Below are positions 35,107-43,682 of a DNA stretch of 52,111 bases, in pieces (the first letter of the stretch is position 1; every line of letters starts with the position of its first letter). This DNA comes from Sandaracinaceae bacterium (GTDB taxonomy: Bacteria; Myxococcota_A; Polyangia; Polyangiales; Sandaracinaceae), in contig JAHBWG010000068.1 of NCBI GenBank assembly GCA_019637095.1, forward strand, positions 1 to 52,111, read 5' to 3'. A program made the position numbers and the translations under genes. The notes beneath the pieces are model-generated. The model was not told the DNA's origin. It did not search any database and worked only from the letters and a program-made list of their open reading frames with translations.

Positions 35107-35979
35107 TCAGGGGTCCACGAGGATCCACACGGGGTCGTCGGGGGTCCCGTCGAAGAGGAGGGCGCGCGTTGCCGGCCCGGCGCGGTAGCCGGGGCCGAGC
35201 GCGCCGCTCAGCTCCGTCACCTCGGGCGCGTCGCCGAGGCGCGCCGGGCCCACGATCTCGACCCGCGCGCCGTCGCGCGCCGCGAGCACGCCGTCGCGTG
35301 CCGCGGGCAGGCCGCGGCCCGAGCGCGACCAGAGCCGGAACGCGTCGTCGTCGACGATCGCGACGCCGGTCTCGTCGATCACCGCGAAGCGGCCGCACTC
35401 GGCGGTCTCGGTGATCGTCGTCTCGGAGCGGGTGACCTGGCGGATCCCGCCGCGCGTCGAGACCTCCTCGGTCCACGTGTGCGTCGAGCGCTGGCGGCGC
35501 AGCGCCGCGGCGACGTCCGCCGCCTCGTCGGTCGCCGGCGAGAGGACCGACACGCGGCCCGAGACGCGCGCGCGACCATCGCGCGCTTCGGCGATCGGAG
35601 TCGCGCGCACGGCCGCGAGCGCCGCGCGGGCGCCGCGCCGCGCCGCGCGGCTTCCGTCGCCGAGGCGGAAGGCGAGCCACCGCGCGCCCAGCCCGAGGAA
35701 CACGACCCACGCGAGGGCAGCCACCGCGCTGAACATGTCGAGCCGCAGCGTCCCGCCGGTCCAGGTGACGAACAGGACCTGCAGCGTCACGAACGCGCCC
35801 AAGGCCGCCGCGATCGCCATCGGCCCGCGCACCGCGGGGACGCGGCGCCGCACGACGTGGGGCCGCACGTTCGGGCGCCCGCGCGCGTCGACGTAGTCCT
35901 GGTCGCACGCGTCGCAGCGGCTCGGGTAGCCCGACTCCGCGCCGCAGCCCTCGCACCGGAACGGCGGGACGTTCCTCAT
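35107..35979 (-). CDS. Zinc-ribbon membrane protein, GIDE-like
   Basis: The product has 290 residues. The N-terminus 'CEGCGAESGYPSRCDACDQD' is a four-Cys zinc ribbon (CxxC...CxxC). Two membrane segments follow near residues 53-73 ('MAIAAALGAFVTLQVLFVTW') and 80-100 ('MFSAVAALAWVVFLGLGARW'). The C-terminal ~170 residues contain 'ARVSGRVSVLSPATDEAADV' and 'TITETAECGRFAVIDETGVA', which resemble the GIDE-type domain found next to two membrane helices in other prokaryotic proteins. The function is unknown. It converges with the PhyH gene, leaving 29 nt, and diverges from the radical-SAM operon. Confidence 0.7.
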   Translation of the reverse strand: MRNVPPFRCEGCGAESGYPSRCDACDQDYVDARGRPNVRPHVVRRRVPAVRGPMAIAAALGAFVTLQVLFVTWTGGTLRLDMFSAVAALAWVVFLGLGARWLAFRLGDGSRAARRGARAALAAVRATPIAEARDGRARVSGRVSVLSPATDEAADVAAALRRQRSTHTWTEEVSTRGGIRQVTRSETTITETAECGRFAVIDETGVAIVDDDAFRLWSRSGRGLPAARDGVLAARDGARVEIVGPARLGDAPEVTELSGALGPGYRAGPATRALLFDGTPDDPVWILVDP

Positions 35980-36098
35980 CGCGCCCTACGGCCCGCGGCG
36001 GATCGCCGCCCTGGTCGCCTGCGCGCGCTGCTCGCCGCCTCGCCGGTCATGCGCACGACTGTACGGAACACGCGGGGCGCGTGCGAGCGCGCGCACGC

Positions 36099-36104
36099 TA
36101 TGAT
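36099..36104 (+). promoter_or_regulatory. -10-like element for the radical-SAM operon
   Basis: TATGAT ends 8 nt before ATG 36113. No clear -35 lies at 17 nt, so an activator or alternative sigma factor may be needed. Confidence 0.4.
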
Positions 36105-36112
36105 CGAGCTGG

Positions 36113-37774
36113 ATGGCGCGGAGCCCTCGAGTCGCCTTGGTCTCGATCGACCCGGTCTGGGAGGACCCGAGCGGGGACTTCGCGCCCTTCACCTACGGCG
36201 TGCGCAAGCTCGAGGCCTCGATCCGGAGCGACCCCTCGCTCGACGACGTCGAGGTGCGCGTGATCGATCTCTTCGAGCGCGACCCGGAGGCGTTCTTCGA
36301 AGCGATCGCCGAGTTTCGTCCCACCCTCGTCGGCGCCGCGACCTACCTGTGGAGCATCGCGCCGTTCATGGCGCTCGCCGAGAAGATCGCCCGCTGGGAT
36401 CCGTCGCTCGACGTGGTCCTCGGCGGGCCGCACGCGCGCGCGAGCGTGCTCGCGCTGCCGACCTACGCCCCGCTCGCCCGCACCGTGACCGCCGCCGTGA
36501 CGGGCGAAGGGGAGGCGATCGTGCGCACGATCGCGCGCGCGCACCTCGAGCCGGGCTGGGCGGCGCGCACGCCGGGCCTGCTCGTGCCGCACGCGCTCGG
36601 CTGGCGCAGCACCGGGCCGCTCGAGCGCGTCGACCTCGAGGCCTTCCCGAGCCCCTACCAGCTCGGCACCGCGCCGCACGGGCTGACGGGTTACCTCGAG
36701 ACGTTCCGCGGCTGCCCCATCCACTGCAACTTCTGCCAGTGGGGCGAGCAGCGCGCGGACCGCGTGCACTCGGCCGAGTACCTCGCCTCGCACCTCGAGG
36801 GCCTGCGGCGCGCCGAGGTGCCCAACGTGTTCTGCCTCGACGCCGCGTTCAACCTCAGCCCGCGCGCCTTCCGCGCGCTCGCCGAGGCGGAGCGACAGAC
36901 CGGCGTGCTCAAGGACACGATCGTCCACGGTCACCTCTACCCGACGTTCCTGCGCGACGAGCACCTCGAGCTCTTGACCAGCTTCGGGCGCTGTCAGGTG
37001 GCGATCGGCGTGCAGAGCTTCGACGCCGAGGTGCTCCACCGCCTCGGGCGCCCGTTCGACCTCGAGCGCTTCGAGCGCGTGTGCGACGTCGTGCGCCAGC
37101 ACTGGCCGGTCGAGCTCGAGCTCATGCTCGGGCTGCCCGGCGACACGCCCGCGTCGTTCCGCCGCACGTTCGAGCGCGCGGTCGAGATCGCCGACTCGGT
37201 GCGCGTGTTCTGGACGCTGGTGCTGCCGGACGCGCTCCTCGATCGCGCCGACCCGCGCATGGACATCCGCTTCGACCCGCACACCTGGCTCATCGAGTCG
37301 TGCGCGGGCTGGAGCCCCGAGGACCTCCGGCGCGAGCTCGACCACGTCAAGCGCGTGGCGTTGGAGCACGAGAACGCGGTCGTCGCCGACCACTGGGCCG
37401 GCTTCCAGGTGCGCCGCCGGGCCGAGCAGCGGGCCGGGCTCAGGCGCACGATCGAGGGCGAGCTCGACCGCGCGTTGCCCGCGCTCGACCCCGAGCTCGT
37501 CGAGGGCGTGCGCCAGCGCGTCGGCGCGATCGGCGGCTGGCGCCTGCGCACCATGCGACGGCAGCACGACGGGGTCTTCTTCGACCTCGACTCGCCGGAG
37601 GGCTTCGTCACGCTCGAGGCGGTGCGCGCCGCCCTCGACCGCCCGTGCTTCGAGGCGCGCGACGGCGTCGCGTACTCGCACCGCGGCGCCGTGAGCCACG
37701 GCGAGGTGCCGCGGCTGCGCGCGATCATCGGCCTCGTCCACCCCGACGCGCAGCCGCTCGTGTCCCGTGACTGA
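36113..37774 (+). CDS. B12-binding-type radical-SAM protein
   Basis: The product has 553 residues. Residues 1 to about 145 form a Rossmann-like cobalamin-binding-type domain ('ALVSIDPVWEDPSGDFAPFT', 'RPTLVGAATYLWSIAPFMAL', 'DVVLGGPHARAS', 'VTGEGEAIVRTIAR'). The classic DxHxxG cobalamin motif is not seen, so any B12 would bind base-off without that His. The radical-SAM motif is CPIHCNFC (Cys201, 205, 208) in 'YLETFRGCPIHCNFCQWGEQ'. 'QVAIGVQSFDAEVLHRLGRP' and 'ELELMLGLPGDTPASFRRTF' are standard barrel segments. The C-terminal ~150 residues are an extension. It is first in a three-gene operon and its stop overlaps the next start by 8 nt. The substrate is unknown. Confidence 0.88.
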   Translation: MARSPRVALVSIDPVWEDPSGDFAPFTYGVRKLEASIRSDPSLDDVEVRVIDLFERDPEAFFEAIAEFRPTLVGAATYLWSIAPFMALAEKIARWDPSLDVVLGGPHARASVLALPTYAPLARTVTAAVTGEGEAIVRTIARAHLEPGWAARTPGLLVPHALGWRSTGPLERVDLEAFPSPYQLGTAPHGLTGYLETFRGCPIHCNFCQWGEQRADRVHSAEYLASHLEGLRRAEVPNVFCLDAAFNLSPRAFRALAEAERQTGVLKDTIVHGHLYPTFLRDEHLELLTSFGRCQVAIGVQSFDAEVLHRLGRPFDLERFERVCDVVRQHWPVELELMLGLPGDTPASFRRTFERAVEIADSVRVFWTLVLPDALLDRADPRMDIRFDPHTWLIESCAGWSPEDLRRELDHVKRVALEHENAVVADHWAGFQVRRRAEQRAGLRRTIEGELDRALPALDPELVEGVRQRVGAIGGWRLRTMRRQHDGVFFDLDSPEGFVTLEAVRAALDRPCFEARDGVAYSHRGAVSHGEVPRLRAIIGLVHPDAQPLVSRD

Positions 37775-38630
37775 CGCGCTCCTCCACGCGGGCCCCGGGG
37801 ACCGCTTCTTCGACTACTGCCTCGAGCCGTACAGGCCGCGCCGTCCATGGCAAGGGAAGTTGCGCGCGGAGAACCTCCTCTGGCGTGCGCTCGCGCTCGC
37901 CGGGATCGAGGACGCCGCGCGCCCCGTGGTCGAGGCGCTGCGCGCCGCGCTCGGGCGCGACATGGTCGTGTTCGGCGTCAAGCACGACGGCGCGCGGCTC
38001 TTCTTCGAGCTCTACGTCTACGACGCGCAGAAGGAAGAGCCCGCGGCCACCGTGGCCGGGCTCACCGCGGCGCTCGCGGCGACGCTCCCGATCGAGGTCC
38101 CGGTGCGCGAGAGCATCCCCTACATGATGGTCAGCTTCGACCTCGACGCGGAGGTCTTCGAGCGCGGCGCGATCCGCGAGCTGAACCTCTACCTCACGGG
38201 CACCGAGCGCCACGAGGGCCGCTCGTACGTCGTCACGCGCGAGGGCGCCGAGCTCGCGAACACGTACCGCTTCCTCGCGCCCAAGCTCGACATCGACACG
38301 GTCCTGGGCCTCGTCGAGAGCTCGTGCTTCGTCGACTTCGCGTCCGACCCGCGCGCGCTCGCGCAGGTGCTCGTCCCCGAGCTGTTCGCGTGCAAGCGGA
38401 TTTGCGTGGCGAAGAAGCGCCTGCGCGACGGGATCTACTTCTCGGGGATCGACGTCGACCAGCTCCTCGCGTTCTTCCGCCGCTACGGCTGGCCCGCCGC
38501 GCTGGTCGACTTCGCGAGCGCCCACGCGGCGAGCTTCGATCACCTCTACCTCGACGTCGGCGTCGACTACGCCCCCGACGGCGCCGGCGGCCTCCTCCAC
38601 CCCAAGACCAGCTTCTACGGGACCTTCTGA
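37767..38630 (+). CDS. Unrecognised protein between two radical-SAM enzymes
   Basis: The product has 287 residues from a GTG that overlaps the upstream stop by 8 nt. I do not recognise it. The start 'FFDYCLEPYRPRRPWQGKLR' is followed by strand pairs: 'DMVVFGVKHDGARLFFELYV', 'MMVSFDLDAEVFERGAIREL', 'KRICVAKKRLRDGIYFSGID' and 'HLYLDVGVDYAPDGAGGLLH', with helices between them. It ends 'LHPKTSFYGTF'. No signal peptide, cluster motif or membrane span is visible. Tight coupling on both sides (8-nt overlap, then a 3-nt gap) means it almost certainly works with the two radical-SAM enzymes, as carrier, maturase partner or second enzyme. The repeating strand pairs resemble those of the 25661 product. 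Confidence 0.7.
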   Translation: MTDALLHAGPGDRFFDYCLEPYRPRRPWQGKLRAENLLWRALALAGIEDAARPVVEALRAALGRDMVVFGVKHDGARLFFELYVYDAQKEEPAATVAGLTAALAATLPIEVPVRESIPYMMVSFDLDAEVFERGAIRELNLYLTGTERHEGRSYVVTREGAELANTYRFLAPKLDIDTVLGLVESSCFVDFASDPRALAQVLVPELFACKRICVAKKRLRDGIYFSGIDVDQLLAFFRRYGWPAALVDFASAHAASFDHLYLDVGVDYAPDGAGGLLHPKTSFYGTF

Positions 38631-38633
38631 GCG

Positions 38634-39980
38634 ATGCAGAGCTTCAAGGGCCGCTTCGAGCCGACGCGCTTCGAGGACCTGACCGTGACGGTGGACTTCC
38701 ACTGCCACTCGGCGTGCCGGTTCTGCATCGTGCAGGAGGGGATGAACCGCTACCAGGGGCTGTCCTTCGCGCGCTTCGTCGAGGCGGTCGACGACAACGG
38801 GCGCGCGCCGCGCTACCGGCGCGTGACGTTCACCGGCGGCGAGGTCACGCTCGAGCGGCGCCTGTTCGACTACGTGACCTACGCGCGCACGCACGGCGGG
38901 TTCGAGCACGTGCGCCTGCAGACGAACGGGCGCCGGCTCGCCGATCGCGCGTTCGCCAAGCGCTTGATCGACGCGGGCATCGACGAGTTCTTCGTCTCCC
39001 TCCACGGCCCGAACGCCGAGGTGCAGGACTTCATCGCGCAGCGGCCCGGCGCGTTCGACGAGGCGTGGCGGGGGCTGGTGAACCTGCGCGAGCTCGGCGC
39101 GACGATCCTCACCAACACGGTGCTGTGCACGCTCAACGTCGCGCACCTGAGCGCGATCGTGGAGCGGGTCGCGCCGCTCGAGCCCGCGCGCATGGAGTGG
39201 TGGAACTACCTGCCGATGGAGGACAAGGCCGACGAGCGCGGGCTCATCGCGCCGATGGCCACGCTCGCGCCGGCGCTGGTGCGCGCGCTCGACGCGGCGA
39301 AGGCGCGCGAGGTCCGTTGCGCGGTGAAGTACGTGCCGATGTGCCTGCTCGGCGCGCACGCGGAGTGCGTCGACAACACGCAGCCCGACGTGGTGATCGT
39401 CGAGGAGTTCTACGACCTCTACCCGAAGTTCGCGTGCCTCTGGGAGGCGAAGTGCGAGCACGCCGAGCGCTGCCTCGGGCTCACGCACGAGTACGTGAAT
39501 CGCTACGGCTGGGAGCGCGCGCGCCTCGTCCCGTTCCCGCGCACGCGTCCGTGGGAGGAGCCCGAGGACGGCCTCGCGTACGGGAGCGACGAGCCGCACG
39601 GCGAGCCGCGCCCCGCTCCGTCGGGCGACCACCCCGAGTGGCGCGCGCTCGTCGACGGCGTCGCCGAGGCGCACGGCGCGACCCTCGCCGGCGTCCTGCT
39701 CGACCGGCGCCGCTGCACCTTCCGCTTCGTGCTCGGCGCCGCGCGCGTCGACGTCGTGTTGACCAAGCGCAGCGACGAGAGCCCCGCGCTCGCGCGCACG
39801 CGCTCGTTCGACGTCAGCTACCGCGACGTGCGCGCCCCCGAGGGCGACCCCGCGCTCCGCGCGCGCCTGGCCCGTCTCGTCGAGGACGCTGCGCGCTCCG
39901 TCGACGCCCGCGACCAGGGCGCGATGCGCCTCGACGAGCGCAAGGGCCTCGTCGGCGACGAGGCCCTACGCCGGCGGTGA
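38634..39980 (+). CDS. Radical-SAM protein with a Cys-rich segment and C-terminal extension
   Basis: The product has 448 residues. The cluster motif is CHSACRFC (Cys24, 28, 31) in 'VTVDFHCHSACRFCIVQEGM', and the GGE motif is 'VTFTGGEVTLERR'. 'LQTNGRRLADRAFAKRLIDA' and 'EFFVSLHGPNAEVQDFIAQR' are typical of SPASM/MoaA-like enzymes. A Cys-rich segment ('YVPMCLLGAHAECVD', 'KFACLWEAKCEHAERCLGL') could hold an auxiliary Fe-S cluster. Residues about 330-448 are an extra alpha/beta domain ('GVLLDRRRCTFRFVLGAARV'). It is last in the operon, 3 nt after the unknown protein. The ATG lies a few bases after the previous TGA, with little room for a separate ribosome site. Confidence 0.88.
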   Translation: MQSFKGRFEPTRFEDLTVTVDFHCHSACRFCIVQEGMNRYQGLSFARFVEAVDDNGRAPRYRRVTFTGGEVTLERRLFDYVTYARTHGGFEHVRLQTNGRRLADRAFAKRLIDAGIDEFFVSLHGPNAEVQDFIAQRPGAFDEAWRGLVNLRELGATILTNTVLCTLNVAHLSAIVERVAPLEPARMEWWNYLPMEDKADERGLIAPMATLAPALVRALDAAKAREVRCAVKYVPMCLLGAHAECVDNTQPDVVIVEEFYDLYPKFACLWEAKCEHAERCLGLTHEYVNRYGWERARLVPFPRTRPWEEPEDGLAYGSDEPHGEPRPAPSGDHPEWRALVDGVAEAHGATLAGVLLDRRRCTFRFVLGAARVDVVLTKRSDESPALARTRSFDVSYRDVRAPEGDPALRARLARLVEDAARSVDARDQGAMRLDERKGLVGDEALRRR

Positions 39981-40043
39981 GGGGACGATCCTCGTCATCT
40001 CGTCATTCTCGGCGCCGTCGGAGGACGCGCGCTTCGATTCGAT

Positions 40044-41744
40044 TCAGTCCCAGCGGCTCGTGAGCTCGAGCCCGAAGCGCTCGATGCTCCCGACGCTGCC
40101 GCGCGCGCGGTCGACCGCACGCAGCGTCCACTCGCCGTTGACGCTCTCGTCGCCGGGGAAGCCGCGGACGGCGACCCCGCGGAGGTAGAGCTCGCCGCCA
40201 CCGCTCGCGCCATCGAACACGACGGCCTCGGTGCCCGCCGGGTTGGTCAGCGTGACGAGCAGGTCGGCGGGGCGCGGGTGCGCGACGTAGAGGTCGATCC
40301 GCACGTCGGTCGACACCGACGCGAGGCCGGTGACGCGGAGCGTGGCGGTCGCGCCCGCCGCGCTCGCGTCGGGGATGCGCTGCGAAGGCTCGGTCACGAA
40401 GCGGCCGCGCATCCACGCGGGCTCGCACAGCCCCTCGCCGCCGAACGCGGCGCCCGCGCAGACGAGGCTCTCGCTGCAGCCGTGGTCGTCGGCGCAGCTC
40501 GCGCTCACGTCCGGCGCGGTCTCGCGGGCGCGCGAGAGGCAGCGGCCGTTGCAGTAGAGCTCGCCGCGACACGGCTCCGCGTCGTTGCACGCGCGCCGCT
40601 CGTCGCCCCACCGCACCGCGCAGTCGTAGATGTCCGCGTCGACGATCCGCGCGACGGGCTCGGCCGAGCCGACCGGGAAGTACGCGCCGAAGGAGTTGTC
40701 GCCCGCGCCGACCTCGTACGCCACGAACGCCCGGCGGTTGCTCGCGTCCCAGAACGACGTCTGGTGCACGATCCCCTCGTCCACCACCGCGAACGCCTCC
40801 TCGAGCGTCGTCACGTGGTCGTGCGCCGTCTCGCGCACCGCGCGGATCACCTGCGCGGCTTCCGTCGCGTCGAGCGCGTCGCCGTGGCGCAACGTCCGTT
40901 GCCATCGTACGACGAGCGGGACCTCGGGGCCGAACGACTGGCGGTAGAAGCGCCCGAAGACGCAGGTCGCGTCGAGCGCCTCGCCCACGAGCTGGTGGCG
41001 GCAGAGCGCGAGGTGCCCCGCGTGGAACGCCTCGAGGTCGGCGCCGCAGAGCGCGGGCGGCGAGTCGACGAGGCAGAGCGCGTCCCACGCCGGCGCGACC
41101 ACCTCGACGTCCGCGCACTGTCGCATCAGCTCCGCGTCGCTCGTCGTCCACGGGTCGAAGTCGACGTCGCCCTGCGCGTCGTCGAAGCAGCGCCGGATCG
41201 CCGCGGCGAAGCTCGGGTGGCAGCCGCTCGGCTCGGGCTCGGGCTCCACGCGCGCGGGGCAGCCCGCGCCCTCGCAGGTGCCGAAGAGCGCGAACGGGCC
41301 GCGCGTGTGGATCGAGTAGCCGCGCACGATCGCGCGGTAGCGTCCCTCGCCCAGGCCCAGCTCGACGCGCGAGAAGAGCGAGCCGCCGTGGTCGTCGTTG
41401 CGCGCGATCGCGGCGCCCCAGCCGCGGCCGGTCTGCCAGCGGTAGAGCGCGAGCACCGTGTCGACGCTCGGCCCCTCGGCCGCCTGCGGGCCGGTGAAGA
41501 GCGCGACCGTCGCGTCACCCGAGAGCACGAGCTCCCACGCGTGGTAGCGCTGAGGGCCGATCTCGGCGGGGTTGGGCGCCCCGATCACGAGCTCGCCGTG
41601 CAGCCGCGGGCTGCGCAGGCTGTCCGCGGAGAGGTCGTCGACGTCCGGGTCGATCTCCTCGTCGGGCGCCTTGTCGAGCGGCGAGGCGCAACCCGCGACC
41701 AGCGCGAGCGCGAGCGAGATGCGAGACCAGCGGGACGTCATCAT
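40044..41744 (-). CDS. Lipoprotein with a C-terminal P (proprotein convertase) domain
   Basis: The product has 566 residues. It starts MMTSRWSRISLALALVAGCA with a lipobox (LVAGC) and an acidic tether (PDEEIDPDVDDLSADSL). Residues about 45-165 look like a beta-sandwich ('GPQRYHAWELVLSGDATVAL') of the pre-peptidase C-terminal type. The middle holds several Cys pairs ('RACNDAEPCRGELYCNGRCL'). The last ~110 residues match a P/Homo-B domain ('IPDASAAGATATLRVTGLAS', 'DLLVTLTNPAGTEAVVFDGA', 'GEWTLRAVDRARGSVGSIER'). No protease triad is visible, so the P domain is probably a binding module. It is likely an outer-membrane surface protein. It converges with the radical-SAM operon. Confidence 0.83.
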   Translation of the reverse strand: MMTSRWSRISLALALVAGCASPLDKAPDEEIDPDVDDLSADSLRSPRLHGELVIGAPNPAEIGPQRYHAWELVLSGDATVALFTGPQAAEGPSVDTVLALYRWQTGRGWGAAIARNDDHGGSLFSRVELGLGEGRYRAIVRGYSIHTRGPFALFGTCEGAGCPARVEPEPEPSGCHPSFAAAIRRCFDDAQGDVDFDPWTTSDAELMRQCADVEVVAPAWDALCLVDSPPALCGADLEAFHAGHLALCRHQLVGEALDATCVFGRFYRQSFGPEVPLVVRWQRTLRHGDALDATEAAQVIRAVRETAHDHVTTLEEAFAVVDEGIVHQTSFWDASNRRAFVAYEVGAGDNSFGAYFPVGSAEPVARIVDADIYDCAVRWGDERRACNDAEPCRGELYCNGRCLSRARETAPDVSASCADDHGCSESLVCAGAAFGGEGLCEPAWMRGRFVTEPSQRIPDASAAGATATLRVTGLASVSTDVRIDLYVAHPRPADLLVTLTNPAGTEAVVFDGASGGGELYLRGVAVRGFPGDESVNGEWTLRAVDRARGSVGSIERFGLELTSRWD

Positions 41745-41942
41745 GGGCACAAGCTCAGCACTTCGCGTGCCGGCGCTCGGAGGGACCGCGCGAGCGCCCG
41801 AATTCCGTTTCGGGCGGACGCCCGGTGACGAAGGCGCGTCATGACGCGCTCCGGACGGGCGCGCGCTGGCGCCTCGGGGCGCCACGCTGGCGACTCGAGG
41901 CGCCGCTCGCCTCCTCGAGGTCCGCGCGCGTCACTCGCGCGC

Positions 41943-41948
41943 TTGACA
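41943..41948 (+). promoter_or_regulatory. -35 consensus upstream of the GT2 gene
   Basis: TTGACA is a perfect -35 hexamer, but the -10 region at 16-18 nt (ACATGG/CATGGC) is poor. It lies 34 nt before the ATG. Confidence 0.3.
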
Positions 41949-41982
41949 GCCGCGGCCCGGCCCGACATGGCACGCCGGCGCG

Positions 41983-42714
41983 ATGAGCGAGCCTCGCCCT
42001 TGCATCTTGATCCCGACGTACGACAACCCGCGCACCATCCGCGACGTGGTCGTGTCGGTGCGCGCGCTCTGCCCCGACGTCGTGGTGGTCGACGACGGCA
42101 GCGGCCCCGAGAACCGCGCCGAGGTCGAGAGGCTCGGCGAGGAGGGCCTCGCGCTCGTCACCTTCCGCGAGAGGAACGGCGGAAAGGGCGCGGCGGTCAA
42201 GACGGGCTTCGCGTTCGCGCACGAGCACGGCTTCACGCACGCGGTGCAGGTCGACGCCGACGGCCAGCACGCGCTCGACGACATCCGGAAGTTCCTCGAG
42301 CTCGTGCGCGCGCAGCCCGACGCGGTGATCCTCGGCCAGCCGATCTTCGACGAGACGGCGCCGACGCACCGGATGATCCTGCGCCAGGTGACGATCTTCT
42401 GGACGCGCCGCGAGGTCGGCGACGACCGCGTCGGCGACCCGCTCTGCGGCTTCCGCGCCTACCCGATCGCCGCCGCGCTCGCGACACGGACGATCGGCGA
42501 CCGCATGGACTTCGACCCCGAGATCGTCGTGCGGCTCGCGTGGATGGGCGTGCCGATCGTGCACGTGCCGACGCCGGTCCGGTACATCGCGGGCGGCGTG
42601 TCGCACTGGCGCGCCTTCGAGGACAACTGGCTGATCTTCAAGATGCACACGCGGCTGATGTTCCGGCGCGTGATGCACCTGCTCTTCCGCCGTCCGCTCT
42701 TGCTCGGGCCCTGA
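41983..42714 (+). CDS. Family 2 glycosyltransferase, DPM1-like
   Basis: The product has 243 residues. 'CILIPTYDNPRTIRDVVVSV' and 'DVVVVDDGSGPENRAEVERL' form the nucleotide-sugar site of GT-A enzymes. 'GGKGAAVKTGFAFAHEHGFT' and the metal motif 'VQVDADGQHALDDI' are typical of dolichyl-phosphate mannose synthase-like GT2 proteins. There are no membrane helices, so it is soluble or peripheral. 'VRYIAGGVSHWRAFEDNWLI' near the C-terminus is characteristic of GT2 proteins found beside acyltransferases. It ends 7 nt from the convergent acyltransferase gene. Donor and acceptor are unknown. Confidence 0.9.
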   Translation: MSEPRPCILIPTYDNPRTIRDVVVSVRALCPDVVVVDDGSGPENRAEVERLGEEGLALVTFRERNGGKGAAVKTGFAFAHEHGFTHAVQVDADGQHALDDIRKFLELVRAQPDAVILGQPIFDETAPTHRMILRQVTIFWTRREVGDDRVGDPLCGFRAYPIAAALATRTIGDRMDFDPEIVVRLAWMGVPIVHVPTPVRYIAGGVSHWRAFEDNWLIFKMHTRLMFRRVMHLLFRRPLLLGP

Positions 42715-42721
42715 GGCGCGC

Positions 42722-43594
42722 TCACTGCAAAGAGAGTTGCTTCGCGCGCTGCTCGGCGAAGCGCGCCGCGTAGCGCTCTTCGAGGTGGCGCTGGATGCGG
42801 CGGGGATCGCGGTCGAAGTCGTCGGGGCGCACCACGTCGAGCCACTCGAACGTGTAGACGGGCGCGGGCGTCGGCGGGCGCGAGAGCGGGACCTCCTTCG
42901 TGAGGTAGGGCCGATCGATCCCGAGGAAGAGCGAGGCGATCGGCACGTTCGCCGCGGCCGCCGCCGCGACCGCCCCGCGGCGCAGGCGCCGCAGCCGATC
43001 CGGGTGTGAGCGCTGGCCCTCCGGGAACACGAGCAGCGGGTGGCCCGCCTCGAGGTGCCGCACCATCGCGCCGAGCATGTCGTCGCTCTCCGCCTCCCCG
43101 CTGCCGGGGCCGGGGAGGTAGTTCGTCGCGCGCAGGACCGGACCGAGCGCCCAGTGTTTGGACCAACGCCCGCTCGTCACGCACGTCAGCTCCGGGAAGC
43201 TGCCGAGCAGGAGCAGCATGTCGACGAACGTCGGGTGGTTGGAGACGAGCACGTAGGGCGCGCCGCGATCGATCGACGGCGGCGGCGCGGGATCGGCGTA
43301 GTCGACGACGCCGCACGCGCGCGCCGCGCGCGTGACGAGGCGCAGCCCGTCGTTCAAGAAGCGCGTCGCCGTCGCGCGTGGATCGCGCGAGAAGAGCCGC
43401 AGCGCGGGCAAGATCACGAGCGCGAGCACCGGGCAGCCGAGGAAGAACCAGAAGAAGAGCCACGCCATCAGCGCGACGCGGATCCGTCCCGGCAGCCGCT
43501 GCGCGAGCCGGCGCCCGGGCACCGGGCCGCGCGCGGCGAGGAGGGCGCGCTCGTCCGCGGGCGCGAGCGCGGTGCCGTGGGCGGGCGCGGTCAT
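42722..43594 (-). CDS. PlsC-like lysophospholipid/acyl acyltransferase
   Basis: The product has 290 residues. A hydrophobic N-terminal anchor ('ALMAWLFFWFFLGCPVLALV') precedes the catalytic HX4D motif 'SNHPTFVDMLLLLG'. The acceptor-binding motif is 'LLVFPEGQRSHPDRLRRLRR', and 'NVPIASLFLGIDRPYLTKEV' is the third acyltransferase block. It probably transfers acyl groups to a lipid or glycolipid at the inner membrane. It faces the GT2 gene (7-nt gap) and diverges from the MMPL gene 88 nt away. Start chosen at MTAPAHGTALAP; upstream codons are Arg-rich and unlikely to be coding. Confidence 0.88.
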   Translation of the reverse strand: MTAPAHGTALAPADERALLAARGPVPGRRLAQRLPGRIRVALMAWLFFWFFLGCPVLALVILPALRLFSRDPRATATRFLNDGLRLVTRAARACGVVDYADPAPPPSIDRGAPYVLVSNHPTFVDMLLLLGSFPELTCVTSGRWSKHWALGPVLRATNYLPGPGSGEAESDDMLGAMVRHLEAGHPLLVFPEGQRSHPDRLRRLRRGAVAAAAAANVPIASLFLGIDRPYLTKEVPLSRPPTPAPVYTFEWLDVVRPDDFDRDPRRIQRHLEERYAARFAEQRAKQLSLQ

Positions 43595-43667
43595 GACCCT
43601 TCGTGCCGGGAATCTTCGCGCGCGCGCCCGGTGCGTCAAGGCGGTGGCCCGTGGGCGCGGCGCCATC

Positions 43668-43673
43668 TAAGGT
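43668..43673 (+). promoter_or_regulatory. -10-like element for the MMPL gene
   Basis: TAAGGT ends 9 nt before the GTG start, with no Shine-Dalgarno sequence between. Confidence 0.3.
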
Positions 43674-43682
43674 CCGGCGGCC

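Noticed and set aside
39981-40043. A precursor-peptide gene after the radical-SAM operon
   Set aside because: Only 63 nt lie between convergent stops and no start with a ribosome site or conserved peptide is visible; the gap before 36113 is similarly empty.
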